DNA of 64,000 bases from Microbacterium proteolyticum (lineage in GTDB: Bacteria; Actinomycetota; Actinomycetes; Actinomycetales; Microbacteriaceae): positions 62,001-126,000 of the forward strand of contig NZ_CP121273.1 of NCBI RefSeq assembly GCF_029639405.1, written 5' to 3'. Below, piece after piece: positions 49,202-56,320 of this stretch. Position 1 is the first letter of the stretch, and each line of letters begins with the position of its first letter. Position numbers and translations under genes: made by a program. Under the pieces are notes generated by a model. It did not search any database, was not told where the DNA came from, and was given only the letters and a program-made list of their open reading frames with translations.

Positions 49202-49954
49202 ATGGCACCACGTCGTCGCGCGCAGCGGCCACACGAAGGGCAAGGCGTCTTCGACCTGTGGGGGCTGTCCGAGCAACAGGCCGACCAAAGCATCGAGCAG
49301 GCGCGGAACGCGCCGCCCGCGCCCGTCGAGCAGCAGCTCGTCGACGGGCAACTGGACTTCAACTTCGACGAGGACACGGAGGTTCGCGATGAACCGGTAC
49401 GGGATGCTCGCACGCGAGCACTGGACGAAGTACGCACCCAGCAGAGTGGCGCAGCTGGAGAACCCGGACGAGTTCTTCGAGAGCCTGGGGGAGCAGGTAC
49501 CGTCCCTGACGGCATCATTCCCGGCGGGATCAACGAACCCGGCCCGTGGGGCGGGTACGAGAACGGCCGTATCCCCGAGAACACGCTCTCGCCGATCCCG
49601 TGGAAACCCGAGTACGTTCTTCGCGCCGACGCGACTCAGGCGCTCATCGCGCTGAACAACGCCTACCGCGCTCAGTTCGGTCAGGACCTCGTCGTCAACG
49701 ACGGGTACCGCGACTACGACGAGCAGGCCAGAGCCAAGGAAATCTACGGCAGCGATGCCGCCACACCCGGACAGTCCAACCACGGGTGGGCACTCGCTGT
49801 CGATGTCGGCATCTTCAGTTTCTACAGCCTCGAGTACACGTGGATGGACCAGAACGCCCCTCGTTTCGGGTGGCGTAACCCCGACTGGGCACGGCCTGGG
49901 GGGCGCGGTCCGATCGAATCATGGCACTGGGAATTCTGGGGAGTAGCAGCATGA
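49202..49954 (+). CDS. M15-family D-Ala-D-Ala carboxypeptidase (VanY-like)
   Basis: 250 residues. The C-terminal 120 residues are a complete M15B peptidase, with the zinc-site motifs SNHGWALAVDVG and ESWHWEFWG and the substrate-binding NDGYRDYDEQA. The N-terminal part (residues 1-110) is polar, has no signal peptide and is low-complexity over residues 65-105, exactly where a second frame is coding-like (49389-49655). It would trim wall peptides, perhaps locally during DNA transfer. Export without a visible signal peptide is unexplained. Confidence 0.78.
   Translation: MAPRRRAQRPHEGQGVFDLWGLSEQQADQSIEQARNAPPAPVEQQLVDGQLDFNFDEDTEVRDEPVRDARTRALDEVRTQQSGAAGEPGRVLREPGGAGTVPDGIIPGGINEPGPWGGYENGRIPENTLSPIPWKPEYVLRADATQALIALNNAYRAQFGQDLVVNDGYRDYDEQARAKEIYGSDAATPGQSNHGWALAVDVGIFSFYSLEYTWMDQNAPRFGWRNPDWARPGGRGPIESWHWEFWGVAA
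49389..49655 (+). CDS. Overlapping frame with TnpV-like small-protein start
   Basis: In the +1 frame inside the M15 gene, an ATG preceded by GGAGG (49379-49383) begins MNRYGMLAREHWTKYAPSRV, followed by AQLENPDEFFESLGEQV. That stretch looks more protein-like than the overlapping M15 frame and resembles short plasmid proteins of the type YGxxAxEHWxxxxPxxxxxLxDPxxFFxxLG. The frame then becomes Arg/Ser-rich, so the real product may be shorter than 88 residues. Confidence 0.5.
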   Translation: MNRYGMLAREHWTKYAPSRVAQLENPDEFFESLGEQVPSLTASFPAGSTNPARGAGTRTAVSPRTRSRRSRGNPSTFFAPTRLRRSSR

Positions 49955-51405
49955 GCGACGAACAATTCGACCCGACGACCGTTCCGGCATTCCCAGTTCT
50001 CACCCTCGCGATGGAAGGTGAGCAGCTGGTGACCCTCAACGGCCTGCCGGTCGACGTACCCGAAGGCTCCACCCCTACCGAGGCGGGAGTCGCCGCCGCG
50101 GCCCAGCAGGCGGCCCAACTTGGTCTTCACGCGGTGCGAGTGCGTGCTGTCGTTGACGACACGGAGCACCGGATGGTTGTCACCGCAGACGGCACCGCTC
50201 ACGAGCTCGCCATGCCGGCGCCTGAAACAGAGCAAAAGCGCTCACGTTTGCCGCTGCTGCTCGCGCTAGGACTTGCTGTAGTGATCGTCGTCGGAGGAAC
50301 CGTCGCGACTCTCGCTGTCGTGTTGCAGTCGGCGCCGGCCCCCGTGGCCACCGCCGACCCCGGCCCCCCAGGTGCCGGGGCGAACATCCCGGTCCTGGTC
50401 CCGCCCGGGTTCTCCGAACAAGCAGCGTGGTCGCTGCCGATCGCCCCACGCAGCGAACCACGGCTCATCGACGACCAGCGGCTGCTGATCACCACGGACA
50501 GCGGCGAGCTGAATCTCGTCGACGCCGCGACCGGCGCCGTCACATGGCGCGGCGCCCAGGCACCTCGCGCGAACGACGTCGTACACGCCTCCGAAGTGCA
50601 GGGACGCCCGGTCCTCGCCACGGGCGAGTCCTCGCTCACCCTCTGGCCGCTCGATACGGATCGGTCCCCGGTGGCTCCTGTGGAAGTCAACGTCGGCCGC
50701 AGCGCAGAGGTGACTTACCTCGGCTCACAGCCGCTAATCACCTTGCCTAACCAGACCGCGGGCCTGTTCACCGGCGACGGTCTCACGTTGACGGACGTGC
50801 CCGTCACAGCGGTCCCCATCCTGTCGGGCCGCGAAGGGATCATCGCGGCCAACGAAGAGTCGTGGTGGACGCTCACCGCCGATCAAGCGCCCGTGAAGAA
50901 GCCGCTCCCCCGGCCCGAAGGTGTCGAAGGGGCCCCGCTGCTGATCTCCGCGGCCGACGACGACACTCTCATCGTCGTGTGGTCTCAGCGACCGGCTCTC
51001 ACCGTGACACTGGTCGACCTCCCGTCGAACACGATCACGCTTACCGCCCCGATGAACGCCCGGATCACCGCCCAGGACGTTCCCATCCACGCCGCCGACG
51101 CCGAAACGCTCACCCTCGGCGAAGCGTTCATCGACTACAGCGCCGCCCCACGTGCCGTCGCGCTCCCGAGCCGCATGACCCCCGTCGCCGTATCCGGCTC
51201 CACCGTCTACGGCACCGAGAGCAACGAGGCCGTCCTCGTCGACGCCAGCGCGACGACGCCGAGCTCGGAGCCGTTCACCACTCTCACCACCGGAGTATCC
51301 GAGTCGCCGCTCGCAGCGCTCACCACGACGGTCTACGTCATCAGCGAGAAGGTCGACGAGACACTCGTCTACGCCTCGACCGCAACGGAAGGAGATGCCC
51401 CATGA
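49951..51405 (+). CDS. Single-pass membrane protein with large beta-propeller-like ectodomain
   Basis: A 484-residue protein with a cytoplasmic N-terminal 100-residue domain, a membrane helix at about residues 97-120 (LPLLLALGLAVVIVVGGTVA) and an extracytoplasmic domain with repeated blades (RLLITTDSGELNLVDAATGAVTWRG style, PQQ-like). It overlaps the FHA gene by 4 bases and the M15 gene by 4. It is probably a plasmid envelope or transfer-associated protein; no characterised homologue is known to me. Confidence 0.7.
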   Translation: MSDEQFDPTTVPAFPVLTLAMEGEQLVTLNGLPVDVPEGSTPTEAGVAAAAQQAAQLGLHAVRVRAVVDDTEHRMVVTADGTAHELAMPAPETEQKRSRLPLLLALGLAVVIVVGGTVATLAVVLQSAPAPVATADPGPPGAGANIPVLVPPGFSEQAAWSLPIAPRSEPRLIDDQRLLITTDSGELNLVDAATGAVTWRGAQAPRANDVVHASEVQGRPVLATGESSLTLWPLDTDRSPVAPVEVNVGRSAEVTYLGSQPLITLPNQTAGLFTGDGLTLTDVPVTAVPILSGREGIIAANEESWWTLTADQAPVKKPLPRPEGVEGAPLLISAADDDTLIVVWSQRPALTVTLVDLPSNTITLTAPMNARITAQDVPIHAADAETLTLGEAFIDYSAAPRAVALPSRMTPVAVSGSTVYGTESNEAVLVDASATTPSSEPFTTLTTGVSESPLAALTTTVYVISEKVDETLVYASTATEGDAP

Positions 51406-52178
51406 TGAACGTCAGCATCGATACAGACGGCACGGGCGTAGTCACGCTCCCCGGCCAGAGTGTGCCCATCACCGCAGCGGACTCTGACGCCGCGCGAGCG
51501 CAAGCCGTCGAGGTGCTGGTGGCGTACACCGCCACCACCGGTCAACGGCAGTACGCCCACGCGATCGACACGGGCACCTCCCTCATGCTCACCATCGACC
51601 CAGACGGCGCCGTCACGGTCGACAGGGAGCACGCCCGCGCCCTCGCCCCCGTGGTCGAACCCGCGGTGGACGAGGAACCCGCACAGCCAATCCGCGAAAC
51701 CGTCGACGAACTCCCGGCGACACCAGCAGTCCTCCCCGAGCCTGCCGCCGACACAGTGCCGGCGCCCACGCCCCACATTGATCCCGACTTCGACCTCACC
51801 AGCGGTGGTGAACGTCGCTCGCGCGTGCGCAGCGCCATGATCACCTTTGACGACGGTTCCACGGAAATCATCCGCGGCACCATCCTGCTCGGGCGCCGGC
51901 CTCCCGAGGACGCCGAAGGTGTCGACGCGACCGTCACCGTCGATGACCCCGCGCGCTCAGTGTCGAAATCCCACTGCATCCTGTCGTTCCACGACGGCAC
52001 ACTCTGGGTCACCGACCAGTCTTCGGCCAACGGCACCACCGTCACCGAACCCGGAAAAGACCCCATCGACCTGACCCCCGGACACGCCCGAACGGTCGTT
52101 ACCGGCACGCGCCTTCAAATCGGCGATCGCTCATTCACTGTAACCATTCCGGCTCCTCGAGCAACGCGGGCGCGGTAA
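51402..52178 (+). CDS. FHA-domain protein
   Basis: A 258-residue protein. The C-terminal 100 residues are a forkhead-associated domain with GTILLGRRPP, SVSKSHCILSF (the phospho-Thr-binding Ser/His) and SSANGTTV. The N-terminal 60 residues form a small beta domain shared in style with the start of the preceding protein (TLPGQSVPITAADSDAARAQAV), joined by a Pro/Glu linker. It binds phosphothreonine partners, so a Ser/Thr kinase may act on this cluster. Its start is coupled to the previous gene (ATGATGA). Confidence 0.85.
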   Translation: MMNVSIDTDGTGVVTLPGQSVPITAADSDAARAQAVEVLVAYTATTGQRQYAHAIDTGTSLMLTIDPDGAVTVDREHARALAPVVEPAVDEEPAQPIRETVDELPATPAVLPEPAADTVPAPTPHIDPDFDLTSGGERRSRVRSAMITFDDGSTEIIRGTILLGRRPPEDAEGVDATVTVDDPARSVSKSHCILSFHDGTLWVTDQSSANGTTVTEPGKDPIDLTPGHARTVVTGTRLQIGDRSFTVTIPAPRATRAR

Positions 52179-52324
52179 CCGGGCGCGGGCATTTCTCCCA
52201 CACCCGGTGCAGGTCTTTGCGTACCCTACGAAGACCAGCATCCCGCGTTGTCGAATCTGCGCACCCCCGCATTGAGTCGGCAAGCTCCCTCGCTTTGCCA
52301 TACCCAGAATCCAGGAGCCCCGAA

Positions 52325-52624
52325 GTGCCAGCACCGACAGTTCCAGCTGACGCGATCGCACTGCTGGCCCGCACCGGCCCCCGCAACATCATCAACTACC
52401 TGGTGAAGCACCCCGGCAGCTACTACGGCGAGATCCGTGAAGCGACCGTCACAGCGGTGAGTTCACTCACCCGCGACCTGCGTCTGCTCGAATCCATCGG
52501 AGTCATTCGCACCGACGTAGAACAGCCAATCGGAGCCCGCCGCGGCCGCGCTCCCCGTTACACGGTCGACGTCGACCGCATCGACGCGCTCATCGGCGAG
52601 CTCCGCGCGCAGCTGCTCGGCTAA
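52325..52624 (+). CDS. Winged-helix DNA-binding protein
   Basis: A 99-residue protein: LARTGPRNIINYLVKHPGSY, YGEIREATVTAVSSLTRDLR, LLESIGVIRTDV and RRGRAPRYTVDVDRI. It is a standard ArsR/MarR-like wHTH without metal ligands. The GTG at 52325 is preferred, since the upstream in-frame ATG at 52217 adds a low-quality Ser/Pro-rich stretch. It probably regulates plasmid genes. Confidence 0.75.
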   Translation: MPAPTVPADAIALLARTGPRNIINYLVKHPGSYYGEIREATVTAVSSLTRDLRLLESIGVIRTDVEQPIGARRGRAPRYTVDVDRIDALIGELRAQLLG

Positions 52625-52730
52625 GCACCCTCCCCCGAGGGGCCACCAACGTCCGACCGGCCAGCTAATGATGGCGCTACTACCGGCGTGTCAGCGTGTT
52701 AACGGTGGCGCTACCCAATACGTTCGCCCT

Positions 52731-52970
52731 ATGGCAGTTCGTCGACTCCCCCGAGGCACGCGCGTGGATACCGTCGCGCTCGGTTGGAAGGTTGAGAAGG
52801 CTCAGAAGGAACGCTTCGAGCGCCTTGCCGCGCACGCCGGCGTTTCCTCCGCCGTGTTCTTCGAAGCGGTCGTGGACCATCTCAACACCGAACTGACCTC
52901 TCGCGGTCTGCCCGAATGGTGGCCCGCACAAGAACTCACGGACGGGGAGTTGCCTATCGACTCGCCCTAA
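52731..52970 (+). CDS. Small plasmid protein, possible ribbon-helix-helix
   Basis: A 79-residue protein: TRVDTVALGWKVEKAQKERF, then ERLAAHAGVSSAVFFEAVVD and HLNTELTSRGLPEWW. The strand followed by two helices is like the ribbon-helix-helix fold of plasmid copy-number and partition regulators. The direct repeat TGGCGCTAC occurs upstream at 52672-52680 and 52706-52714 and could be its operator. A hairpin terminator follows at once. Confidence 0.6.
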   Translation: MAVRRLPRGTRVDTVALGWKVEKAQKERFERLAAHAGVSSAVFFEAVVDHLNTELTSRGLPEWWPAQELTDGELPIDSP

Positions 52971-52976
52971 AGAGAA

Positions 52977-52998
52977 GAGGCCCGCCGAAGCGGGCCTC
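52977..52998 (+). terminator. Perfect 9-bp hairpin
   Basis: GAGGCCCGC-CGAA-GCGGGCCTC forms a perfect stem with a CGAA tetraloop just after the stop of the small plasmid gene. Confidence 0.8.
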
Positions 52999-53112
52999 AA
53001 AGCTCATGTGCCTCATCTGACTTGCTTGGCGGCGGGTCCCAGATGAAGCGGTTTTCAAGAAGTACCGGTGGAACCGGGCCTTCGTCGTTCCCTGACGCTG
53101 ACCAGGAGAACA

Positions 53113-54336
53113 ATGCACACTTTAGCGCGCCCGCGCGCCCATACGCATTCTCTAAACGCAAATTCGTCCCGCGTGTCGCGGGAATCTCCCCCTGCGCGCC
53201 CCCAGGACGCCGCACAGCGCAGCAGGTCACCCAGAGGCGGCAGCTGGGCACTCCCCGCGCCCGAGGGCGTCTATGGCCCTCTGAGGGCCTGGCCCAGTGC
53301 ATCCGTCTGGTTCGACGCAGTGATGGACATCCTCCGCACCCCGGAGGGTGAAGAAGCCCGTCGACGCGCGAAAGTCGCCCCCGACACGCTCCTGCGCGTC
53401 GCACACGCCGACCGCACGGCCGCAGACCAATCCACGGGCCGCGGCGTCACCACCGCACACGACACCGTGGCGGGCGTGCTCGGCATGAGCGGAAAGACCG
53501 TCCAGCGAGCCCGGCAGCTGCTCGAGGTGCTCGGCCTGGCGGTGACCGTCGCTGAGGGCCGCTACCTGACCACAACCGAGCGCGCGCAAGCCCACGCTAA
53601 GCACGGTGGCCAACAGCTCCGGGCAGCGTCCACTCGTGCCCTGACACTCCCCCGCGGCTACACGCCCCCCACCGGCAACGCCGTCGCCGGCATCGATTCC
53701 ACTGCTGTGGAAAATGTCCAGCTACCCACCCGTAGGGGGGTTAAGAACTTCTCTCCCGTTGGTAAAAAATCACCAAGGCGCGCGCATCCGCGCACGCGAG
53801 AAGACGCCGCTACGCGGCGCCCAGCTTCGACAAAAACCCGGCAAAAACCGGCTTCGCAGCAACCTCGCCCGATCGACGTTCAACGTCTTGCCGCGGGCCT
53901 GTGTGCGCGGATGTCGTGGCTGGACCGTGCGACCTCGCACCTCGGCAAGCTCTGCGACGTGCTGATCGCCCACGGCCTCACAGGGCGCGGATGGACTGCT
54001 GAATCGTTACTCGACGCAATCCAGCGCGGCCGCCTTGAGCGGCGTATCCCTCTCGTCGACGTCGCATCCCAGCGTGATCCGTTCGGGTACTTCGTATGGC
54101 TGCTTCGCGCCACCGTCGACGCCGGCTCTCCCGCTCCGTTCCTGCAGCTGCAGGTTGAGAGTCGGCGGCGTGCCGAGCGTCAGGCGCTCGAAGCTGCACA
54201 CGAGGCCGCACGCCGAGCCGAGATCCGCGCCAACGCGGACGAGATCGCCGCGGTGATCGCGCGCATGCGCGAGCACTTCCCCTCCCGCCCGCGCCCAAGC
54301 CGTAGGCACTTCACCCCGCCTCACTCCGCGAGGTGA
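53113..54336 (+). CDS. Probable plasmid replication initiation protein
   Basis: A 407-residue protein with a basic N terminus, a winged-helix region at about 95-180 (GVTTAHDTVAGVLGMSGKTV, QRARQLLEVLGLAVTVAEGRYLT), a basic linker and a second helical domain (MSWLDRATSHLGKLCDVLIA, ESLLDAIQRGRLERRIPLVD, DPFGYFVWLLR). This order is shared with Rep-like proteins of actinobacterial plasmids. The function is inferred, not proven. The ATG at 53113 has AGGAGA upstream. No clear iteron array was found next to it. Confidence 0.6.
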   Translation: MHTLARPRAHTHSLNANSSRVSRESPPARPQDAAQRSRSPRGGSWALPAPEGVYGPLRAWPSASVWFDAVMDILRTPEGEEARRRAKVAPDTLLRVAHADRTAADQSTGRGVTTAHDTVAGVLGMSGKTVQRARQLLEVLGLAVTVAEGRYLTTTERAQAHAKHGGQQLRAASTRALTLPRGYTPPTGNAVAGIDSTAVENVQLPTRRGVKNFSPVGKKSPRRAHPRTREDAATRRPASTKTRQKPASQQPRPIDVQRLAAGLCARMSWLDRATSHLGKLCDVLIAHGLTGRGWTAESLLDAIQRGRLERRIPLVDVASQRDPFGYFVWLLRATVDAGSPAPFLQLQVESRRRAERQALEAAHEAARRAEIRANADEIAAVIARMREHFPSRPRPSRRHFTPPHSAR

Positions 54337-54362
54337 TCGAGCCGGCTACGCCGACCAGCTGG

Positions 54363-54594
54363 GGCCTGACGGCCCGTTTGTTTGCCGTGAAGCCTTCGGC
54401 GGCTCCCTCCGCTTCGCTGCGGTCGTAGCTACCTCCGGGCTCCGTTCAAGTGGCTACGCCACCGGCTCCCCCGAGACTTTCGGCACGCGGTCGCTACGCT
54501 CCCTTATTTCGCGCCGAAACTCTCTCCTCCCCCGCCCTTCGGGTTGCACTGCACCCTTCGGTTGCTAAGGCGGAAAACCGCCTTCACGGCAAAA
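54363..54594 (+). ncRNA. Structured leader-like element, copy 1
   Basis: A GGCC-TGAC-GGCC hairpin comes first. A long-range stem follows: TTTGCCGTGAAG (54381-54392) pairs with CTTCACGGCAAA (54582-54593). Just inside its 3' arm is the hairpin GGCGG-AAAA-CCGCC. Copy 2 (55741-55917) keeps the same parts with compensating changes. The intervening 180 bases are full of small GC hairpins with TTCG-type loops. It ends 7 bases before the GGAGGAGAAAGG ribosome-binding region of the next gene, so it would be its 5' UTR. Alternatively it is a small mobile repeat. Confidence 0.55.
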
Positions 54595-54621
54595 AAACGT
54601 GGAGGAGAAAGGAAAGAGACC

Positions 54622-55269
54622 ATGACGCTGATGGACATGATCAACGACCTGATGCACGAAGACCACGTTGCGGGTCTGCCGCAATGGACGGGGATGCCGC
54701 TGGGACAGCTGGTCACCGATTACCACCACCCCGACGAGCTCGACGCGGCCTGGCGCCGCTGGGTCGAAATCAACGGCCACTTCAACAGCGTCTTCCTGTC
54801 CAAGATGTGGCACCGCAGCTACACCGTCCGTCACATGGATATCGGCGAGCACACGTTCGACCTGTACGACGTCGACCTCCGGTGCGCTGCAGGAGCCCAC
54901 GACTCGCGGAAGATTGGCGACCCTCTCGGCCCGCTCTGCCAGTGCGTCGGCAGCATCACCGCCCAGGCCATCTGCTCCCGCTGCTCCTGGCACCACATCG
55001 GCACCGAAGCCGAATGCGTCGAGGCCTGGCACGACCACGCATTCCCCGGCTGGCGCGACCTTCCCACCCTTCCCGGCAAGCTCCGCGGCGGAATGGGCCC
55101 CACCAGCATGACGCCGAAGCTCGAGGCCTGGCTCGAGGACAACTACACGCCCGCGTTCCGCGTTCCGGGCGCCCCCATCCTCACCGAACGCCCCAGCTAC
55201 GGCAGCCGCCACATACCCAACTACAGCCCCTTCGGCGGATTCGACCTCTCCGCCCCCAACAAGCCCTAA
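54622..55269 (+). CDS. Plasmid hypothetical protein (DUF6349-like)
   Basis: A 215-residue soluble protein with many Trp/His/Cys residues. The notable segments are RCAAGAHDSRKIGDPLGPLC, QCVGSITAQAICSRCSWHHI and AWHDHAFPGWRDLPTLP. The CxxC/His cluster suggests a zinc site. It matches my recollection of DUF6349, found on actinobacterial plasmids; the function is unknown. GGAGGAGAAAGGAAAGAG precedes the ATG. Confidence 0.7.
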   Translation: MTLMDMINDLMHEDHVAGLPQWTGMPLGQLVTDYHHPDELDAAWRRWVEINGHFNSVFLSKMWHRSYTVRHMDIGEHTFDLYDVDLRCAAGAHDSRKIGDPLGPLCQCVGSITAQAICSRCSWHHIGTEAECVEAWHDHAFPGWRDLPTLPGKLRGGMGPTSMTPKLEAWLEDNYTPAFRVPGAPILTERPSYGSRHIPNYSPFGGFDLSAPNKP

Positions 55270-55270
55270 T

Positions 55271-55287
55271 AGTACTAATCCCGTTAC
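55271..55287. promoter_or_regulatory. Plasmid operator motif, site 1
   Basis: AGTACTAATCCCGTTAC, 14 bases before the ATG of 55302-55607. It is identical to sites at 63057-63073 and 63398-63414. AGTACT is itself a palindrome. The close placement suggests a repressor-binding site over the ribosome-binding region or promoter. Confidence 0.65.
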
Positions 55288-55301
55288 AGATTGGATCGAC
55301 C

Positions 55302-55607
55302 ATGACGAACCTCACCCCCCGCGACGTCGAAACCCTGCTCGACGATCTCGCCCAGCTGCTCCCGTTCCCGACGACCCTCTACGTGGACATGGGCGCCGAA
55401 GAGTGGACCGCCCAGCTCTACTACGGCCCCGTCGACCCCGACAGCGAACTGCCCATCCACCGCGTCGGCATCGACGCCCACACCGTTCGCCCCGTCTGGT
55501 GGATCGACCTGGACGAAGGAAGCCGCACCATCCTGCTCGAGGAAGTCACCCCCGACGACGTATGCGCGGTCGCCGCGCGCGTCGCTGAGACACAACAACA
55601 TGACTAA
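55302..55607 (+). CDS. Small acidic plasmid protein
   Basis: A 101-residue protein: NLTPRDVETLLDDLAQLLPF, PTTLYVDMGAEEWTAQLYYG, VWWIDLDEGSRTILLEEVTP and DDVCAVAARVAETQ. It is an alpha/beta pattern with no known family. It is flanked by operator-motif sites on both sides (55271-55287 and 55615-55659). Confidence 0.65.
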   Translation: MTNLTPRDVETLLDDLAQLLPFPTTLYVDMGAEEWTAQLYYGPVDPDSELPIHRVGIDAHTVRPVWWIDLDEGSRTILLEEVTPDDVCAVAARVAETQQHD

Positions 55608-55614
55608 CCCCATT

Positions 55615-55659
55615 AGTACTGTTTCCGTTACACGACTGGCGGGAACAGTACTAATCCCG
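55615..55659. promoter_or_regulatory. Plasmid operator motif, sites 2 and 3
   Basis: Site 2 is AGTACTGTTTCCGTTAC (55615-55631). Site 3 is AGTACTAATCCCG (55647-55659), preceded by GGGAAC. Together they form an extended dyad around two AGTACT cores. They precede the RNA-like element and the glutaredoxin-like gene. Confidence 0.6.
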
Positions 55660-55740
55660 GCAGAAGAGCATCATGGGACCCAGCGGCAGACGGAGCAGCC
55701 GCCGGCATCGGACGATCGGACGGAGCCGATCGGCAGTCAA

Positions 55741-55917
55741 GGCCTGTCGGCCCGTTCTTTTGCCGTGAAGCCTTCGGCAGCATACGGTCGACCACCCTGC
55801 GCGCCAGAGCTTTCGCGGCATATCCTCGCTCGCTTCGCTCCCTCCGGTATTCCACGGTCACTGGCACTACGGCCGCTCTTCCTAGCGGCGATAAATCGCC
55901 TTCACGGCAAGAAAACG
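55741..55917 (+). ncRNA. Structured leader-like element, copy 2
   Basis: GGCC-TGTC-GGCC hairpin, then TTTTGCCGTGAAG (55758-55770) pairing with CTTCACGGCAA (55900-55910). Just inside, the hairpin GGCGAT-AA-ATCGCC replaces GGCGG-AAAA-CCGCC of copy 1; the stem is preserved despite different bases. GAAGCCTTCGGC follows the 5' arm in both copies. The interior is about 55 bases shorter. It ends 8 bases before the GGGAGGA ribosome-binding site of the next gene. Confidence 0.55.
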
Positions 55918-55939
55918 ATTGGGATGGGAGGATCACGAA

Positions 55940-56227
55940 ATGGACAAGCTCACGGTCTACACGACGGGCCCCAGCTGCGGAAAGTGCTCGATGACCAAGA
56001 TGATGCTGAAAGGCAAAGGCATCCCATTCGTCGAGGTCGACATCACTCAGAACCCGGCCGCACACGAGTACGTGACGGAAGAGCTCGGCTACAGCATGGC
56101 CCCGGTTGTCGTCGTGGACGACGACGATCACTGGTGCGACATGCGCCCCGACCAGATCGACCGGATCGCCAAACGGGCGATATTGCCATCCGATGCAACG
56201 CGCGAAGCGCGATCGCCCGCGCGGTAG
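55940..56227 (+). CDS. Glutaredoxin/NrdH-like redoxin
   Basis: A 95-residue protein with a thioredoxin fold: KLTVYTTGPSCGKCSMTKMM (redox pair CGKC), GIPFVEVDITQNP, TEELGYSMAPVVVVDDDDHW (cis-Pro after MA). It resembles NrdH/MrxA-like plasmid redoxins; a C-terminal 20-residue tail is extra. The ATG at 55940 follows GGGAGGATCACG. It stands alone between the RNA-like element and the recombinase trio. Confidence 0.85.
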   Translation: MDKLTVYTTGPSCGKCSMTKMMLKGKGIPFVEVDITQNPAAHEYVTEELGYSMAPVVVVDDDDHWCDMRPDQIDRIAKRAILPSDATREARSPAR

Positions 56228-56320
56228 AGCCTGAGCTCAAGAAGGATGTCGAGGGGGCCGGGGGTCTCTGCGCCACTCTTGATCACCCAGAGTACTTCAT
56301 TTGCATCAATGTTGTATTGG

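Noticed and set aside
53113..54336. Search for iterons or an AT-rich origin beside the rep-like gene
   Set aside because: No tandem repeats of useful length were found by eye; the only nearby repeats are two 9-mers at 52672 and 52706.
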